A stretch of DNA of 42,684 nt, taken from positions 2,629,164 through 2,671,847 of the forward strand of contig CP070686.1 in NCBI GenBank assembly GCA_020353055.1. The letters are read 5' to 3'. The number at the start of each line of letters is the position of its first letter. Position 1 is the first letter of the stretch. Below the pieces are notes generated by a model. That model searched no databases. It had not been told where the DNA came from and worked only from the letters and a program-made list of their open reading frames with translations. A program made the translations under genes and the position numbers. This stretch comes from Caldifarciminota bacterium. Lineage in GTDB: Bacteria; Hydrothermota; Tepidihabitantia; SM23-42. Below are positions 8,339 to 16,802 of this stretch, piece after piece.

Positions 8339-10052
8339 GAGAACCCCTCATTGCCAGAAATGAATAAACATAAGCCAGCAAGGCGACGACCACTGCAATG
8401 GAGACGAAGATCGATGATAACGGTAGACTCACCCAACCGGCTGGTCTTACGAAGAATTGGGGAAGGAGCAACGGTGTATATGCCAGCATGACGATATACA
8501 CTACACAAAGGCCCGAGAAATTTCTGTTCATGTAAATCAATCCTGCACCCGGAACAATTATGTTAAGCAAATATGCAATTGTTGTCTTCATCCGGCGGCG
8601 GCGCTTGCCAAATGACATCCTCATCAGCTGTTCCATTTCGACGTTTTCCGTCGTCTTCAATCTAGTAAAACACTGCTTACATATTACATCACCCTCACTC
8701 TCCTCCTGACACTTGCTGCAAATCGCACGCCCACACGTTTTACAATAGAACGGCGAAGGGAATCTGAATGGAAGGAATGTGAGCATGAAGATGGCGAGGG
8801 AAGAGAAAAAGAAAATGGGATTTATTGTACCAAAAATGTTGAGTTTTTCCGAAAGTAGAACCCTGTAGTACTCCCTGGTGGAAGGCATGATGTCTAATGG
8901 TTCAGTAGACGATGACGAGAAACCTCGGTCTCTTGCCTCGGACATGTATCTCGATGACTCGCTGTACTCAAGGTTTCTCAATTTCAATAAACCCATGTTG
9001 AAGAATGGCTCGGCCTTTTCACCCGCTCGCATCGTGTAGCTATAAAGCGTCTCGGCTCTGGCAAATTCGTCATACATAAAATATATGTTGGCAAGATTAT
9101 TCACAACTGCGATCTCACGGCGTCCTGCATAGTACATTTCCTCGTATAAGGACATTGCTTTTTCAATATCACCGCGCTGCTTCAAGGCATACGCCTGGAA
9201 AATCCTCTCCTCTTCATTTCCAGAGTCAGCAAGTATGTTTGTATCATAATGGACCATTTCATATAGTTCGTAGTTCTTTGATTGCTTCTCAAGAAACCTG
9301 ATCAGATCGTGCAGGGGCAGTGAAAAAATGAAAATAACAGCCATGAGCATGGTAATACCACGCAGCCAGTTACGTTCACGTTTACTGAAGGTGAATAGTA
9401 ATAACAGTGCATAGCATAAAAAGATCAGAAATAAATTGCGGAACACCAGCGCCGGGAATAGTAAGATAACCAGACCGACGATACCCTTGAGCCTGCCATG
9501 TTCCTGGGGGTCAATCCGGTGACTGACCATCGGCAGATAGTGTATTGTTTTGGATACGACATACACAAATCCACTCATAAACAATGCCACGAAAACGAGA
9601 ATAATACCATTGGCAATGAAGAAAATCTGGCTTCTGAAATCCGTAAAAACCGGAAGCGCAAGTGCCGACATCAATGGGTCGATCTTTCGTGAGGTAACGG
9701 CCAGTGATAGAAATGAGAGAAAGTTCTCGACAGTCGATGAATCGAAGTGGCTGGCCAGATGGAGCTTGCTCATTGCTGTTTCATAGTCTTCAACCTCTTT
9801 CGCCTCCCATCGTAATACGGCCGAGAGATGGAAATTCCGCCTGATATGCATTTGTTTGAGTAGAGAATCAGCCTGTGCGTCGTGAGCGCTATTGCGCCAG
9901 TACCAGAGGACAATCGGATCATCCGCAAACTCGGAGATCTTGTAACGTCCCTGGGTAAGCCCCACGAAAATAGCCTCGCTCCTCGGGGATTGGAGAAAGG
10001 CTTCGTAGCGTGCGTCAAACTGAAAAAACAAGAGAATAGCTACCGCCAGCAT
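8328..10052 (-). CDS. Multi-pass membrane protein with TPR repeats and a zinc-binding segment, function unknown
   Basis: 574 residues. An N-terminal hydrophobic segment (1-12) precedes about 130 soluble residues. A cluster of membrane helices follows (roughly 140-165, 185-225, 230-250). TPR-like helices occupy about 280-385 (AYALKQRGDIEKAMSLYEEM, then ARAETLYSYTMRAGEKAEPFFNMG). Another helix is followed by a cysteine-rich zinc segment CKTCGRAICSKC...VICKQC near 440-465, and two or three final membrane helices complete the protein. I do not know a named family. It is the first gene of a two-gene unit with the DUF4388 protein, driven by a full-consensus promoter whose -10 box ends 6 nt before the ATG. 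A membrane scaffold or sensor is a reasonable guess only. Confidence 0.8.
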   Translation of the reverse strand: MLAVAILLFFQFDARYEAFLQSPRSEAIFVGLTQGRYKISEFADDPIVLWYWRNSAHDAQADSLLKQMHIRRNFHLSAVLRWEAKEVEDYETAMSKLHLASHFDSSTVENFLSFLSLAVTSRKIDPLMSALALPVFTDFRSQIFFIANGIILVFVALFMSGFVYVVSKTIHYLPMVSHRIDPQEHGRLKGIVGLVILLFPALVFRNLFLIFLCYALLLLFTFSKRERNWLRGITMLMAVIFIFSLPLHDLIRFLEKQSKNYELYEMVHYDTNILADSGNEEERIFQAYALKQRGDIEKAMSLYEEMYYAGRREIAVVNNLANIYFMYDEFARAETLYSYTMRAGEKAEPFFNMGLLKLRNLEYSESSRYMSEARDRGFSSSSTEPLDIMPSTREYYRVLLSEKLNIFGTINPIFFFSSLAIFMLTFLPFRFPSPFYCKTCGRAICSKCQEESEGDVICKQCFTRLKTTENVEMEQLMRMSFGKRRRRMKTTIAYLLNIIVPGAGLIYMNRNFSGLCVVYIVMLAYTPLLLPQFFVRPAGWVSLPLSSIFVSIAVVVALLAYVYSFLAMRGSRGN

Positions 10053-10058
10053 CGTGAA

Positions 10059-10086
10059 ATTATAGAAGAAATTCTATGCTTGTCAA
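10059..10086 (-). promoter_or_regulatory. Promoter giving a predicted leaderless mRNA (membrane TPR protein)
   Basis: On the minus strand: TTGACA (10086-10081), 16 bp spacer, TATAAT (10064-10059), then 6 nt to the ATG at 10052. Both hexamers are perfect. It diverges from the oxidoreductase promoter at 10156. Confidence 0.88.
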
Positions 10087-10155
10087 TACTTAATCGATAC
10101 TTAATTCTGATATTCGATGAATACCTACATAAGTGCCATGTTTCAAGCACTTTTC

Positions 10156-10183
10156 TTGACTTCTGCAGTTTATTGGCTATAAT
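10156..10183 (+). promoter_or_regulatory. Promoter of the 2-oxoacid:ferredoxin oxidoreductase operon
   Basis: TTGACT at 10156-10161, 16 bp spacer, TATAAT at 10178-10183. The predicted start near 10190 leaves a leader of about 64 nt with a strong ribosome-binding site (AAAGGAGG at 10241-10248), in contrast to the leaderless promoters nearby. Confidence 0.8.
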
Positions 10184-10253
10184 AGATTAGAATTAATTGT
10201 CAACTCCTGCACCAAGTCGATGAATTATGGCAGTCATCAGAAAGGAGGACTTA

Positions 10254-10463
10254 ATGCCTCAAGTTAAGATTTTGGAGGAAGTTTGCAAGGGTTGCGGCCT
10301 TTGTTGTGATGAAGTCTGTCCGGTTGATATCCTCATCCTGTCCCCGAATAGGATCAATTCCAGTGGTTACCATCCTGCTGAAGTCACTGATAACGGCAAA
10401 TGTATTGGTTGCGGGTACTGTTTCAAAATCTGCCCCGAACCAGCAATCGAAGTATACAAGTAG
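10254..10463 (+). CDS. 2-oxoacid:ferredoxin oxidoreductase, 4Fe-4S delta subunit (KorD/VorD-like)
   Basis: 69 residues, a two-cluster ferredoxin that passes electrons from the thiamine site to free ferredoxin. The second motif, CIGCGYCFKICP, is the normal CX2CX2CX3CP. The first, CKGCGLCCDEVCP, has one extra residue and a fifth cysteine, so its spacing is CX2CX2CCX3CP. The start is the ATG at 10254, 5 nt after AAAGGAGG; an in-frame ATG at 10227 has no ribosome-binding site and adds residues not expected in the family. It is the first gene of a D-A-B-C operon. Confidence 0.88.
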   Translation: MPQVKILEEVCKGCGLCCDEVCPVDILILSPNRINSSGYHPAEVTDNGKCIGCGYCFKICPEPAIEVYK

Positions 10464-10473
10464 AGGAGAATCA

Positions 10474-11541
10474 ATGTCTGAGAAGAAATTAATGTATGGT
10501 AATCACGCGATAGTAGAAGGCGTAATCGCTGCCGGGTGTCGATTTTTTGCTGGATATCCTATTACACCCCAGAATGAAATCCCTGAATTCATGTCCATCA
10601 GGATGAACGAAATTGGGGGTGTATTCATCCAGACCGAAAGTGAGATAGCAGCAATAAACATGCTGTTCGGCGCAGCTGCAGCCGGAAAACGTGCGATGAC
10701 TTCATCATCTTCACCCGGTATCAGCCTCATGCAGGAAGGAATTTCATATATTGCTGGTGCCGATATTCCCGTGCTCGTTGTGAACGTGATCAGAGGAGGA
10801 CCCGGGCTTGGTAATATCGCACCGGCGCAATCTGATTACTATCAGGCCACAAAGGGTGGCGGTCATGGCGACTACTTCACCATTACCCTTGCTCCGAACT
10901 CGGCCCAGGAACTATATGAATTTCCAAAGCTGGCCTTTGAGCTGGCTGAGAAATACCGGAATCCAGCGTTAATCCTGGCCGACGGTCTGCTCGGGCAGAT
11001 GATGGAACCGGTGGAGTTCACATACAAGCCGATCGATCCCGATACACTGTCAGAACCCTCCTATGCCTTGAGTGGATGCAAAGGAAGGGATCGCCGTGTG
11101 GTCCGGTCTTATGATCTAAAACCTGGGAAACTTGAGGAAATGAACTGGCAGCGGTTAAAAAAATATCAGAAAATCCAGGAGACAGAACAACGGTTTGAGG
11201 CTACGGACTGTGAAGACGCCGATCTAATCATCATTGCTTACGGAACATGCGCCCGCGTTTGTGACGCAGCGATCAGGATGGCACGTTCGGACGGCCATAA
11301 GGTAGGGTTATTGCGCCCCATTACCCTCTGGCCCTTTCCAAATAACGTCCTGGCTGGCATGTCGAAAACCGTTCGGAATTTCCTGGTGGTTGAGATGAAT
11401 ATGGGGCAGATGATTGACGACGTCAAACTGGCCACTGAATGCAGGAGCAAAATCCATTTCCACGGCCGGCCGGGGGGCGGCGTGCCAACACCACCTGAGA
11501 TATACGAAAAGATCCAAGCCATACTTGGAGGCGCACGATGA
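10474..11541 (+). CDS. 2-oxoacid:ferredoxin oxidoreductase alpha subunit (KorA/VorB-like)
   Basis: 355 residues. It carries the pyrimidine-binding domain (GNHAIVEGVIAAGCRFFAGYPITPQ at the N-terminus, ESEIAAINMLFGAAAAGKRAMTSSSSPG near 50) and a transketolase C-terminal-like domain from about 240 (ADLIIIAYGTCARV, later GRPGGGVPTPPEIYE). It belongs to the 2-oxoglutarate / branched-chain type rather than the large single-chain pyruvate enzyme. With the B and C subunits it oxidises a 2-oxoacid plus CoA to an acyl-CoA, CO2 and reduced ferredoxin. GAGGAGA at 10464-10470 just upstream fixes the ATG at 10474. The stop overlaps the beta-subunit ATG (ATGA). Whether the substrate is 2-oxoglutarate or branched-chain 2-oxoacids cannot be read from the sequence. 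Confidence 0.92.
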   Translation: MSEKKLMYGNHAIVEGVIAAGCRFFAGYPITPQNEIPEFMSIRMNEIGGVFIQTESEIAAINMLFGAAAAGKRAMTSSSSPGISLMQEGISYIAGADIPVLVVNVIRGGPGLGNIAPAQSDYYQATKGGGHGDYFTITLAPNSAQELYEFPKLAFELAEKYRNPALILADGLLGQMMEPVEFTYKPIDPDTLSEPSYALSGCKGRDRRVVRSYDLKPGKLEEMNWQRLKKYQKIQETEQRFEATDCEDADLIIIAYGTCARVCDAAIRMARSDGHKVGLLRPITLWPFPNNVLAGMSKTVRNFLVVEMNMGQMIDDVKLATECRSKIHFHGRPGGGVPTPPEIYEKIQAILGGAR

Positions 11542-12287
11542 AACAGCTTTTCGGCAGACCCAACGGTTTGACAGACGTCCTCCAGCGATATTGTCCGGGA
11601 TGTGGTCATGGGATAGTTCACCGGATAATCGGTGACCTCCTGATCAAATTGAATATTCGGGAGTGCACAGTCGGTATCGCACCGGTCGGCTGTTCAGTAT
11701 TTGCCGATGAATATTTTAACTGCGACATGATACAACCTCCGCACGGACGGGGACCTGCGGTCTCCACCGGCATCAAGCGCGCGCGTCCAGATTGCATCGT
11801 TTTCAGCTATCAGGGCGACGGCGATCTGGCGGCAATTGGCACGGCCGAGATCGTACACGCTGCTGCACGTAATGAAAACATAACCATTGTCTTTATCAAT
11901 AATGCCATCTTTGGAATGACCGGAGGTCAACTTGCGCCAACGACTCTGCCCGGCATGAAATCAACGACGTCTGTCCAAGGACGCGACATCAAGAAGCAGG
12001 GGTATCCGATAAAGGTTTGTGAGTTACTTGCAGGCCTTGATGGACCGTACTATCTCGTTAGAACTGCGGTTAACACGCCGAAAAATGTTATCAACACAGA
12101 AAAAGCGCTCAAGAATGCGTTCGTCAATCAAATTGAGAATAAGGGTTTCTCTATGGTTGAGATACTATCAATGTGTCCGACAAACTGGGGAATGACTCCT
12201 GTACAATCAAAGAAATGGGTCGATGATACGATGATGAAATACTATCCACTTGGCGAGTACCGGAACCGAGCAAAGGAGGAGAAATGA
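11538..12287 (+). CDS. 2-oxoacid:ferredoxin oxidoreductase beta subunit (KorB/VorA-like), TPP-binding
   Basis: 249 residues, the thiamine-diphosphate-binding subunit. It contains RYCPGCGHGIVHRII near residue 15 (cluster/TPP-loop motif), GRGPAVSTGIKRARPD near 62 and the TPP-Mg motif GDGDLAAIGTAEIVHAAARN beginning near 92. INNAIFGMTGGQLAPTT follows near 118. Length fits stand-alone beta subunits, which lack the extra iron-sulfur extension of the pyruvate enzymes. It overlaps the alpha-subunit gene and the gamma-subunit gene by 4 nt each, so the chains are probably made in equal amounts. Confidence 0.92.
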   Translation: MKQLFGRPNGLTDVLQRYCPGCGHGIVHRIIGDLLIKLNIRECTVGIAPVGCSVFADEYFNCDMIQPPHGRGPAVSTGIKRARPDCIVFSYQGDGDLAAIGTAEIVHAAARNENITIVFINNAIFGMTGGQLAPTTLPGMKSTTSVQGRDIKKQGYPIKVCELLAGLDGPYYLVRTAVNTPKNVINTEKALKNAFVNQIENKGFSMVEILSMCPTNWGMTPVQSKKWVDDTMMKYYPLGEYRNRAKEEK

Positions 12288-12817
12288 CCTCGGAAATCAT
12301 CATTGCCGGATTCGGAGGACAAGGAGTAGTATCCTCGGGCATTATTCTGGGTCACGCTGGATTATTCGAAGATAAGAACGTCACGTTCTTTCCCTCTTAC
12401 GGTGCAGAAATGCGGGGAGGTACGGCTAACTGCTCGGTCGTAATATCGGACGAACCTGTTGCATCTCCAATCGTTGCCAGTCCCGACGTTGTCATCTCTA
12501 TGAATGAACCATCTCTTCTGAGATTTGAACCAATGGTGAAAGCCGGCGGTATTCTATTTTACAATAAGACACTCATTAAGTCAGTTCCGACAAGAAAAGA
12601 TATTACGATAATCCCTGTCGAGGCAAACGCGATCGCTGAGGAACTCGGCCAAGGTCGCATTGCGAATATGGTCATGCTCGGCGCTCTCATCAAGAAAACC
12701 GGCATCCTCAAGCTCGAAACACTGAAAATGGCACAGCGTGAGCGCTTCACCAAAGCAGACGATGAGCAGCTATCATTGAATGATAGGGCGCTGGAACGCG
12801 GTTATGAACTACTATGA
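12284..12817 (+). CDS. 2-oxoacid:ferredoxin oxidoreductase gamma subunit (KorC-like)
   Basis: 177 residues; EIIIAGFGGQGVVSSGIILGHA at the N-terminus is the signature of the gamma (CoA-binding) subunit. FFPSYGAEMRGGTANCSVVISD follows near residue 36, and the C-terminus reads NDRALERGYELL, a normal family ending. It has a strong AAAGGAGG ribosome-binding site 5 nt before the ATG in addition to its ATGA overlap with the beta gene. It completes the complex. A 28-codon open frame starts inside its last codons and runs toward the radical SAM gene. Confidence 0.92.
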   Translation: MTSEIIIAGFGGQGVVSSGIILGHAGLFEDKNVTFFPSYGAEMRGGTANCSVVISDEPVASPIVASPDVVISMNEPSLLRFEPMVKAGGILFYNKTLIKSVPTRKDITIIPVEANAIAEELGQGRIANMVMLGALIKKTGILKLETLKMAQRERFTKADDEQLSLNDRALERGYELL

Positions 12818-12890
12818 TCCGGGAAGCTTTAAAGACATTCGCCGTGTAGTTCCCGCCTTCGAAATAGGTAAATTTATTTGCACACAATAA
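12804..12890 (+). CDS. Possible small protein (28 aa) between korC-like and radical SAM genes
   Basis: The ATG at 12804 lies inside the last codons of the gamma-subunit gene in another frame. The frame runs 28 codons to TAA at 12888-12890, 2 nt before the ATG of the radical SAM gene. The product (MNYYDPGSFKDIRRVVPAF, then EIGKFICTQ) has a protein-like composition but matches no family I know. Its placement would couple translation across a gap that otherwise has no ribosome-binding site. No clear Shine-Dalgarno precedes it. It may equally be a chance frame. Confidence 0.3.
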   Translation: MNYYDPGSFKDIRRVVPAFEIGKFICTQ

Positions 12891-12892
12891 AG

Positions 12893-15307
12893 ATGCTGGA
12901 CGAATTCTTACCCCTGGTAAGAAAACCGATTCGCTACACCGGTGGCGAATACAACATTACGATAAAGAAGAAACCCAAGATTCACATCGGGCTTGTCTTC
13001 CCAGAAATCTATGAACTGGGAATGTCAAATCTTGGGATCAAGATTGTATACCACCTCTTCAATCGCGAGCAAGACATACAATGCGAGAGGATCTTCGCTC
13101 CTTGGCCGGACTGCGGCGACAGAATGCGAGAATACAACATTAAACCCTATGGACTCGAGACCAAGCGAAGCATGCATGAATTCGACCTACTGGGATTCTC
13201 ATTGCAGACCGAATTATGCTATACTACTGTCCTGTACATTCTGGACATGGCAAACATACCATTCCGTGCTGTCGATCGTAGCACCAGTCACCCCATCCTC
13301 ATTGCGGGCGGTCCAGCGACCCTGAATCCAAGGCCTATGTCTACGCTTTTCGACGCATTTGTCGTGGGCGATGGTGAGTTGGCAGCAGGAGAAATCGCGG
13401 CAATACTCAAGAGCATTCCGGCGAAGAACAAGGAAGAAAGACTCCGTGCCATGTCAAAAGTACCGGGCATATGGGTGCCGTTGATCCACGGATACGATAC
13501 CAGAATACAAAAACAAACCGTCCTTTCACTTGATGAAGAAACAATGCCCTATCCACCGATATTACCGATCTGCGATATCACACACGACCGCTATGTCGTC
13601 GAAGTCATGCGTGGATGCACCTGGGGCTGTCGCTTTTGCCAGGCTGGTTACGCGAATCGCCCGTTAAGGGTGAGACCCGAGGCTGAGATCTTGAGAGCCG
13701 TAGAAAAAGGAATAAGACAGACCGGCTGGGAAGAAGTCTCGCTCCTTTCTTTCTCGATACTCGATTATCCCGATCTCCTTAATCTTATAAGAAAACTCAA
13801 TGAAATACTGAAAAAAAGAATGGTCAGCATATCGCTGCCAGCCATGCGTGGTGAACTGTTCACCGAGGATCTCGCCGTATTGATGAAGGAAATCAAGAAG
13901 AGCGGGCTAACCTTTGCCCCGGAAACAGCGAGCGACGAGCTCCGGCGCCGGCTTAACAAATCTTTCTCTAATGAACGGCTGGTTAATTCAATTCAAACGG
14001 CTTACCGGACGGGCTGGAAACAAGTCAAACTCTATTTCATGGTCGGACTGCCATTCGAAACCGACGCCGATATCAGTGAAATAAATAAGTTGAGTGAAAC
14101 AATCTTGAAAGCATGTCCCAAGGGGAGTATTAAACTCTCCGTGAGTTCATTTGTTCCCAAACCCCACACGCCATTCGAGTCTGTCCAGTTCGCGCCAATT
14201 GAAGCACTGAAATCCAAAATAGATTGCATCAGAGCGAATAAGAAACGCCGGCTCGAAGTAAAATATCAATCTCCTGAAACCTCGTATATCGAAGCTATCT
14301 TATCCAGAGCCGATGAAAAAATATTCCCTGTAGTCGAAACGGTTTACAGGAACGGAGGTAAATTCGAGGAGTGGCGCGAGGGTTTCGAATTCTCACGCTG
14401 GGAGAATGCTCTGCAGCAACACGGTATAGAACCTGTGAATTACCTCAGGCCGAAGACGGAATATCCATGGGACATCGTGACCATGAGAGTAAGCAAAGAA
14501 TTCCTGACCAAAGAATTTCAGCGATCTCGACTTGCCCTCAAAACAGAAAACTGCTTTTATGAAAAATGCGTAAAATGCGGAGCATGCGATGGAAACCGAC
14601 CTACTCATTACCAGGGTGAGGACAAATATCTAAGCATCATCCAGGAAGCGAAAACGCAGCGTCAGCAAGTGGTTTACAGGGTAAAATACTCGGTTGGTGA
14701 AGACTTTAGATACGCATCACATCTGGACATGGCAAGAACGATTTATCGCGCGCTGCGCAGATCAGACCTTCCGATTAAGTTCACCCAGGGATTTTCGCCA
14801 ATACCCAAAGTTGCGTTCTGCCCGCCGAAGAGTGTCGGGCAGACATCGAAGGGTGATTTCTTTGATCTCTATCTCGACGCGGAATATTTTGGTAACATCT
14901 CAAGAGAATTAAACACTCGGTTTCCACCGGGAATCCGAGTTCTGGATATTCGCGCGATCAAACCCAAAACACCCTCTCTCTCCGGTTCGATAAACCTCAT
15001 TCACTACGAGATCAATATTGAACAGAAAGATTTGAAGAATAAGATCGATCCGACTTCGGCGGCGCCGATCTACATAAATACGAGATCCGGCAAGAAGAAC
15101 ATCCTGGCCGGACTTGATTCAATATCGATTAATAATGGTAATCTTTCATGTGGTCTTTTCTGCGGCGGCGGGCAGATCAACGTGTATGACCTTATATCTT
15201 ATCTGACAGATCTCCCGTCCGACCAAGCCAAGCGCTTCAAGGTAACAAGGACCATGATGTTTATAAAAAAAGAAGGTGAAAAATTCTCTCCGATGGAGGT
15301 CAAGTGA
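12893..15307 (+). CDS. B12-binding-type radical SAM protein fused to DUF2344 (TIGR03960 + TIGR03936)
   Basis: 804 residues. The N-terminal part (residues 20-220) is the TIGR03960 region with a B12-binding-like fold (GLVFPEIYELGMSNLG, LLGFSLQTELCYT, LIAGGPATLNP). The radical SAM centre is C242-X3-C246-X2-C249 in RGCTWGCRFCQAG. A second cysteine group CFYEKCVKCGAC lies near 560. The last 220 residues are the TIGR03936/DUF2344 domain (VKYSVGEDFRYASHLDM, FTQGFSPIPKVAF). In many bacteria these two domains sit next to rng; here they are fused and rng follows with a 4-nt overlap. The substrate is unknown, and a link to RNA or ribosome maturation is inferred from context only. The ATG at 12893 was preferred over a TTG at 12878 because families start MLDEFLPLV-like. 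Confidence 0.88.
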   Translation: MLDEFLPLVRKPIRYTGGEYNITIKKKPKIHIGLVFPEIYELGMSNLGIKIVYHLFNREQDIQCERIFAPWPDCGDRMREYNIKPYGLETKRSMHEFDLLGFSLQTELCYTTVLYILDMANIPFRAVDRSTSHPILIAGGPATLNPRPMSTLFDAFVVGDGELAAGEIAAILKSIPAKNKEERLRAMSKVPGIWVPLIHGYDTRIQKQTVLSLDEETMPYPPILPICDITHDRYVVEVMRGCTWGCRFCQAGYANRPLRVRPEAEILRAVEKGIRQTGWEEVSLLSFSILDYPDLLNLIRKLNEILKKRMVSISLPAMRGELFTEDLAVLMKEIKKSGLTFAPETASDELRRRLNKSFSNERLVNSIQTAYRTGWKQVKLYFMVGLPFETDADISEINKLSETILKACPKGSIKLSVSSFVPKPHTPFESVQFAPIEALKSKIDCIRANKKRRLEVKYQSPETSYIEAILSRADEKIFPVVETVYRNGGKFEEWREGFEFSRWENALQQHGIEPVNYLRPKTEYPWDIVTMRVSKEFLTKEFQRSRLALKTENCFYEKCVKCGACDGNRPTHYQGEDKYLSIIQEAKTQRQQVVYRVKYSVGEDFRYASHLDMARTIYRALRRSDLPIKFTQGFSPIPKVAFCPPKSVGQTSKGDFFDLYLDAEYFGNISRELNTRFPPGIRVLDIRAIKPKTPSLSGSINLIHYEINIEQKDLKNKIDPTSAAPIYINTRSGKKNILAGLDSISINNGNLSCGLFCGGGQINVYDLISYLTDLPSDQAKRFKVTRTMMFIKKEGEKFSPMEVK

Positions 15308-16779
15308 GAAAAAAGGATATCATTGTCAATATTTCAAATACCGAAACGCGAATAGCGGTTATGCAAGACGGCAATTTTGCTGAATTCTATCTCGATCGCC
15401 CGGAGCGGACTAGCATTGTCGGAAACATATATAAAGGCAAGGTCCTGAATTTGATTTCCGGATTGAAGGCAGCCTTTGTCAATATCGGCATCGAGAAGAA
15501 TGGGTTTCTGCCGTTGAACGAAATACCCTTTGAGGAATTCTCTCAACTTTTTGAGAGCGAAATCGAAATGGAGCAGGAACGTCGTGCCGAAGAGATAAAA
15601 CTACGAGAGAATCAGGAAATTATCGTTCAGGTTACGAAAGATTCATACGGCATAAAGGGTCCGCGTATAACATCTTATATTTCTATTCCGGGCCGGTATG
15701 TAGTTTTGTTGGTCAATGCAAAGAATATCGGTATTTCACGCAAGATTCGCCAGCGCCGCGTGCGCGAGATGCTTTTCAGATCAGCAAAACATGTAAAACC
15801 ACCAGGCATGGGCCTCATAATCAGAACAGCAGCCGCGCGTGCAAAGCCGGAAGAGATCAGAAAAGAAGTTGAGGTCTTGAAACGCGACTGGGACAGAAAC
15901 ATGGAAAAGGCTAAGAATCCTGCACCCCTACTGATCTACGAGGAACCAGATGCGCTGATAAAGACCGTACGGGATATATTCAATAATGAGGTGAGGAATT
16001 TGTTCGTTGATTCTCCGCCGGCGTACAACAAGATAATCAGTTATCTTGGCAAGGTATCGCCCCGTATGCGCTCGCGCGTGAAGCTCTATCGAGACCCGCA
16101 GCCAATATTCGAGAAATACTCGGTCGAGGAAAAACTAAAAAGCATACTGGAAAGGAAAATTTGGCTGCCCAGCGGCGGGTACATCGTACTGGATCAGACC
16201 GAGGCATTAGTGACCATTGATGTGAATACCGGCAAGTCCTCAAAGGAGAAGCAGGCAGAGAGATTGGCGCTCTCGACGAATCTTGAAGCATTAAAGGAAA
16301 TCGTACGCCAATTACGCCTCAGGGATATTGGAGGCCTGGTTATTGTAGACCTGATCGATCTCACAAAAAGGGATAACACCGAGCGGATGCTACGGGAATT
16401 CAAATCCATGATCCGTGAAGACAAAGCGCGCTATCGAATAGGTGGAATCAGTGATTTCGGACTCCTGGAATTCACACGCGAACGTTCACGGTCTAGTATC
16501 ACCTCGAGTCTGAGCGAACCTTGCCCGGTCTGCAAAGGAAGAGGCCGAACCATATCCCGGACGAGCGCATTCGGCTATATCGAACGCTGGTTCATACACA
16601 ATGGAAAGAACATCAAGGGGAAAATGGTTGAATTACAGACATCCCCCAGGCTGGCAGATTTTCTCAGTCTCCAACACTCGGAAACGATAGCCTCAATCGC
16701 CAAGGAATACAACCTTATTCTACGCATCAAGGCCGATTACACCTTTAACGAGGGAGATTTCAAGGTAGTGGTACTCTGA
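15304..16779 (+). CDS. rng: Ribonuclease G/E family endoribonuclease
   Basis: 491 residues, length of RNase G. The S1 domain is at the N-terminus (GNIYKGKVLNLISGLKAAFV near residue 40, NGFLPLNEI). The catalytic aspartates are D306 in TIDVNTGK and D349 in IVDLIDL, spaced 43 residues apart as in E. coli RNase E (303 and 346). The zinc link is C407-X2-C410 in CPVCKGRGR, for dimer bridging. It lacks the long C-terminal scaffold of RNase E. Such enzymes mature 5S/16S rRNA and start mRNA decay. The start is GTG at 15304, overlapping the stop of the radical SAM gene (GTGA). The usual downstream rplU-rpmA genes are absent; transketolase follows. Confidence 0.95.
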   Translation: MRKKDIIVNISNTETRIAVMQDGNFAEFYLDRPERTSIVGNIYKGKVLNLISGLKAAFVNIGIEKNGFLPLNEIPFEEFSQLFESEIEMEQERRAEEIKLRENQEIIVQVTKDSYGIKGPRITSYISIPGRYVVLLVNAKNIGISRKIRQRRVREMLFRSAKHVKPPGMGLIIRTAAARAKPEEIRKEVEVLKRDWDRNMEKAKNPAPLLIYEEPDALIKTVRDIFNNEVRNLFVDSPPAYNKIISYLGKVSPRMRSRVKLYRDPQPIFEKYSVEEKLKSILERKIWLPSGGYIVLDQTEALVTIDVNTGKSSKEKQAERLALSTNLEALKEIVRQLRLRDIGGLVIVDLIDLTKRDNTERMLREFKSMIREDKARYRIGGISDFGLLEFTRERSRSSITSSLSEPCPVCKGRGRTISRTSAFGYIERWFIHNGKNIKGKMVELQTSPRLADFLSLQHSETIASIAKEYNLILRIKADYTFNEGDFKVVVL

Positions 16780-16802
16780 TACACAAAGAAAGGGATCAAT
16801 AA

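Noticed and set aside
10227-10253. Earlier ATG for the KorD-like ferredoxin
   Set aside because: AAAGGAGG lies between it and the ATG at 10254, which is therefore the start.
12801-12890. Possible frameshift that would extend the gamma subunit into the following 28 codons
   Set aside because: The gamma subunit already ends with the normal ALERGYE motif, so no extension is needed.
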